From the NCBI RefSeq assembly GCF_011369485.1, contig NZ_VXCA01000035.1, forward strand, positions 116,364 through 180,363: DNA of 64,000 nucleotides. The letters are read 5' to 3'. A program made the position numbers and the translations under genes. The first letter of the stretch is position 1. Each line of letters starts with the position of its first letter. This DNA is from Pseudomonas atagonensis (GTDB lineage Bacteria > Pseudomonadota > Gammaproteobacteria > Pseudomonadales > Pseudomonadaceae). This document shows, one piece after another, positions 61,374 to 64,000 of this stretch. Under the pieces are notes generated by a model. It ran no database searches, was not told the DNA's origin, and worked only from the letters and a program-made list of their open reading frames with translations.

Positions 61374-64000
61374 ATGACATCGACACCTTCAGTTACACCC
61401 GGTTCAGAAGAATCACTGGCAATACAGGCCCTGGGCCTTGATGACGGCCCGGACATCGACGCACTGTTTGCGCCGCCCTCCGCTCGGGATCGCAAGCGTT
61501 TCAAGGCGTCTTTAAGCAAGAAGCCCACGCTTGATCAAACGATGACCCTCGACCAGTACAAAGCCGAACGCATCAATCAGCGAATTTTCGACACCGTCAA
61601 AAGCTTCATGAATGCCAACCCCATGCTGATTTATCGACTGGCTGGCGATGTGCTGCATTCCCCAAGCGCAGAGGACATACGCGCCACCCCCTGGGTGTTC
61701 GTCCGGCGGATACTGGACTCGGCCCCGTCGCAGGATCTGGTCGATCAACTGCTGAAAAAGCTCAGGTGGTACGGCGCACGGCCCGGTGAAAAAACATCGG
61801 CCTCACTGCGCTATCAGCTGCTGTGCAAAGCCATCTGCCTCTATCTGCAAAAGCCGTTGCCCGATGAACCACAAGACCTCGCCGGTTTCGACTGGCAGGA
61901 CTCGGCACACTGGGGCAAAAGCTACCAGAGCCTGCGAATGGAGTTTGAGCAGCACTTGAAGACCAGCAAGCGGGTCATCTACAGCAAAGAGGCAATCGTC
62001 CTGGCGCAAATCTTCCAGACACGTTTGTCCGGCGATTTTTCGGTTCGCGATATCCCCGCCGATCTGCGCTATAAAAGCTCGATCGTGTGGGTCAACTTCA
62101 TGCACGGCGTTTTGCTGGTCGACGCCTTTGATCTGAAGCGTTCGATGGCTTTTCAAGATTTGGTCAACCTGCCTCTGCAACTCAGTGACGGCGCCTCACC
62201 CGATCAACTTGAACGCATAACCGAAGCAAGACTTGGCCCCGCACTCACATGGGCCGTGTGCACAGGTCTCATTGAGTCGAAGTCCGCGTCAAGTTACGGC
62301 GTGGACGATATCAAGCAGGCGATAGAGGCACTGGAGACCCAGAGTACGAATCTGAACTCCGCCGTAATGACAGTGGAGGACACCATCCCTGAACGGCTGA
62401 AAATGGCTAAGAAGTTCAAGGATGCCGCGTTTGGCGCAGATGCACTGGAAACGGACGGGTACAAATTCCTGCCGACTAACAACTCGCATCTGGCGGGGGG
62501 CAAGGACATGCACTCGTTGGCGCTGGCGGGCTACAGCTTTCTGGACTTGTATGCGGATGGCCGGTTCGATGAAGGCGAAAGGTGGATTGTCACCCAAGCC
62601 GATGGCATCACCCCGACGAAACGCAGATTCAGAATCGACAGTCAGCGAAAGTCTCATCTGGAAAGCGAGACTCCCGATGGAACTTATAGGGATATTTTCG
62701 GGGATATCATTCCCAACGAGCGAACGTTTCCGGACGTCAACGCATTGTTCACCAGCGGCTTCGACCGCTATCAGACCAATACCTCAAAAGCCTACCAGAC
62801 GCTGATCGCCAGCCTGCTTGTCTCCCTGCCAGTAACTGAACGCAAGGCGCTGGCGCGTGGCGATATCGAGGTGCTGCGCCTGCGCAGGAAGCTCAGACAC
62901 AAAGCAGGCGATATAAAGGCCAGAAAAGGATTCGTGCTGAAGGCGACCCAGGACGACAACACTATTACCTATCACGAAGTCATCCCCAGTGCCGGCTTCA
63001 TTCGCCCAAGAAACGCACTGAGGCTTACTTACATTGACGGCGTTCGTACCGAACTGCCGCTTCACGCGGAGGTTGCCGGGGAGTCTTATGCACCCGAGCG
63101 CGACATCAGCGCGACGCTCCTGCTCGACGAGAAAGCTTTTTTTGAAGGCACGCTCCCAGCGGAAAAATCCTGGTGCACCGGCTACCTCGACAGCGTGTTA
63201 CAGATCCCTGCAGCGACATTCGACAGCGCAACCGCCATCGGCAGTGAATGGACAGTGCTGACTACCCGCCTGAATGAATTGGCCGAGTACATTGCAGCGA
63301 AATTTCCTTATGTCGACGAAAAAGAACTGCGTGCCGAGGCCCGCGGCATGACGATTTTCGACGAGTACAGGGCAAGAAACGAAAAGCGTCAGGAACTGGC
63401 CTATTCCATCGTCAAAGGATTCGTACCCTTCTGGGGCAGCATCGACGACCTCCTTTCGGACAAGACCTCCAACCAGGTGATCGGCGGGATCGGATTGCTG
63501 GCGGACCTGGCGTCATTCCTGTTTCCCATAGGCAAGTTCATTTCGGGCTCTGTGCGCCTGATCAAAGCCAGCAGTGGCACCGCGCGCATCGCCGTCAAAG
63601 CCAGCCTGCCGTCCTTTTCGACCTTGTCGCGCAAGCTGCTGACCTCTTCGCTAAGTAACATAAACCCCCTGAGCGGTATTCCTACTCTGTTGAAGGGCAT
63701 TGCAAAAGGCGCGCTCGGAGTCGCTCGCTCAGGTGTAAACGGCCTCAAGAGCCTGCACGGAAAGGTCGGCGCTTATCGACTGGCGCACAACCTGCCCCAG
63801 GCAATTGATCCAGGGCAGTGGAAACAGTTGAACTCAAGTGATCGACTGGTCACGGTCAACGGCATAGGTGACGTACTGGTGCGCCATACCAGTGCGACAG
63901 ACCCCAAACGCTTGCATCTGGTCGATCCGGTGACGTCCTTACCCTTCGGGCCACGCCTGCGCAGTAACCGCCACCTGATTCAGGGCAGATCCACTTACAA
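61374..64000 (+). CDS. Large dermonecrotic-toxin-like protein (DUF6543-like), 3' cut
   Basis: An uninterrupted frame of 875 codons from ATG 61374 to the window edge, not closed here. The style matches the very large pseudomonad dermonecrotic-toxin-domain proteins: the helical N-terminal part (LDQTMTLDQYKAERINQR, FMNANPMLIYRLAGD), a middle region with LVSLPVTERKALARGDIEVL, and a later hydrophobic stretch (VIGGIGLLADLASFLFPIGKF, about 700-725) ahead of more sequence. No signal peptide is seen. AAGGAG lies 7 nt before the start. The family link is from sequence style, not a search, and the toxin role is inferred. Confidence 0.6.
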   Translation, partial: MTSTPSVTPGSEESLAIQALGLDDGPDIDALFAPPSARDRKRFKASLSKKPTLDQTMTLDQYKAERINQRIFDTVKSFMNANPMLIYRLAGDVLHSPSAEDIRATPWVFVRRILDSAPSQDLVDQLLKKLRWYGARPGEKTSASLRYQLLCKAICLYLQKPLPDEPQDLAGFDWQDSAHWGKSYQSLRMEFEQHLKTSKRVIYSKEAIVLAQIFQTRLSGDFSVRDIPADLRYKSSIVWVNFMHGVLLVDAFDLKRSMAFQDLVNLPLQLSDGASPDQLERITEARLGPALTWAVCTGLIESKSASSYGVDDIKQAIEALETQSTNLNSAVMTVEDTIPERLKMAKKFKDAAFGADALETDGYKFLPTNNSHLAGGKDMHSLALAGYSFLDLYADGRFDEGERWIVTQADGITPTKRRFRIDSQRKSHLESETPDGTYRDIFGDIIPNERTFPDVNALFTSGFDRYQTNTSKAYQTLIASLLVSLPVTERKALARGDIEVLRLRRKLRHKAGDIKARKGFVLKATQDDNTITYHEVIPSAGFIRPRNALRLTYIDGVRTELPLHAEVAGESYAPERDISATLLLDEKAFFEGTLPAEKSWCTGYLDSVLQIPAATFDSATAIGSEWTVLTTRLNELAEYIAAKFPYVDEKELRAEARGMTIFDEYRARNEKRQELAYSIVKGFVPFWGSIDDLLSDKTSNQVIGGIGLLADLASFLFPIGKFISGSVRLIKASSGTARIAVKASLPSFSTLSRKLLTSSLSNINPLSGIPTLLKGIAKGALGVARSGVNGLKSLHGKVGAYRLAHNLPQAIDPGQWKQLNSSDRLVTVNGIGDVLVRHTSATDPKRLHLVDPVTSLPFGPRLRSNRHLIQGRSTY

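Overview
The window is a chromosomal segment of a fluorescent-group Pseudomonas. The evidence is gene content and order: kdpFABC, the fused tyrA-aroA, the gyrA-serC-pheA-hisC-tyrA/aroA-cmk-rpsA-ihfB block, the ubiG-mupP-yciK block, GC-rich housekeeping genes, and palindromic intergenic repeats typical of P. fluorescens relatives. The gene order from gyrA to wbpM/comEA matches the P. aeruginosa O-antigen neighbourhood, so the variable locus between ihfB and wbpM is the O-antigen (OSA-type) locus. No tRNA, rRNA, CRISPR array or intact insertion sequence was seen.

Layout. 1-4.7 kb: kdpFABC (potassium P-type ATPase) on the minus strand, with a repeat block between kdpB and kdpC. 5.1-10.1 kb: ethanolamine permease, a small membrane protein, a TetR regulator convergent with a short-chain dehydrogenase/ketoacyl-synthase pair, and a ComEA-like helix-hairpin-helix protein. 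10.2-38.9 kb: a large, unidirectional (minus strand) O-antigen cluster. In transcription order it holds rmlB, rmlD, rmlA, a GT2 glycosyltransferase, wbpV-like and wbpL-like genes, a decayed rmlA-rmlC scar, the ABC exporter wzm/wzt, a methyltransferase-GT2-GT2 giant, a WsaF-like transferase, a methyltransferase with a coiled coil, a polyprenyl-phosphate arabinose module (HAD-UbiA, DprE1-like, DprE2-like), two polytopic GT-C-like proteins, an epimerase, an FAD oxidoreductase, a methyltransferase, a GtrA-like flippase, another GT2, and wbpM. 39.2-52.8 kb: lapA-like, ihfB, a lipoprotein, rpsA, cmk, tyrA-aroA, hisC, pheA, serC, gyrA and mtnA, all minus strand. 52.9-57.8 kb: plus-strand amidohydrolase, ubiG, mupP, yciK and a diguanylate cyclase. 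57.9-61.2 kb: a TenA/heme-oxygenase-fold protein and a PAS-GGDEF-EAL protein (minus strand). From 61.4 kb to the edge: the first 875 codons of a large toxin-like protein.

How the O-antigen genes may work together (inference from families). WbpM and WbpV would make UDP-QuiNAc, and WbpL would load it on undecaprenyl phosphate. RmlB/D/A plus an RmlC encoded elsewhere would supply dTDP-rhamnose to cytoplasmic transferases. Methyltransferases would modify or cap the chain, and Wzm/Wzt, whose Wzt has a C-terminal glycan-binding domain, would export it. There is no recognisable Wzx/Wzy/Wzz here.

The most interesting element is the module at 13.8-24.7 kb. It holds counterparts of the mycobacterial decaprenyl-phosphoryl-arabinose pathway (UbiA-type phosphoribosyltransferase fused to a HAD phosphatase, DprE1, DprE2, GtrA) beside two GT-C-like membrane proteins. 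This suggests lipid-linked D-arabinofuranose (or a related pentose) decorating the O antigen or a surface protein. A second finding is a cryptic rmlA-rmlC remnant between wbpL and wzm, while the intact rmlBDA operon lacks rmlC.
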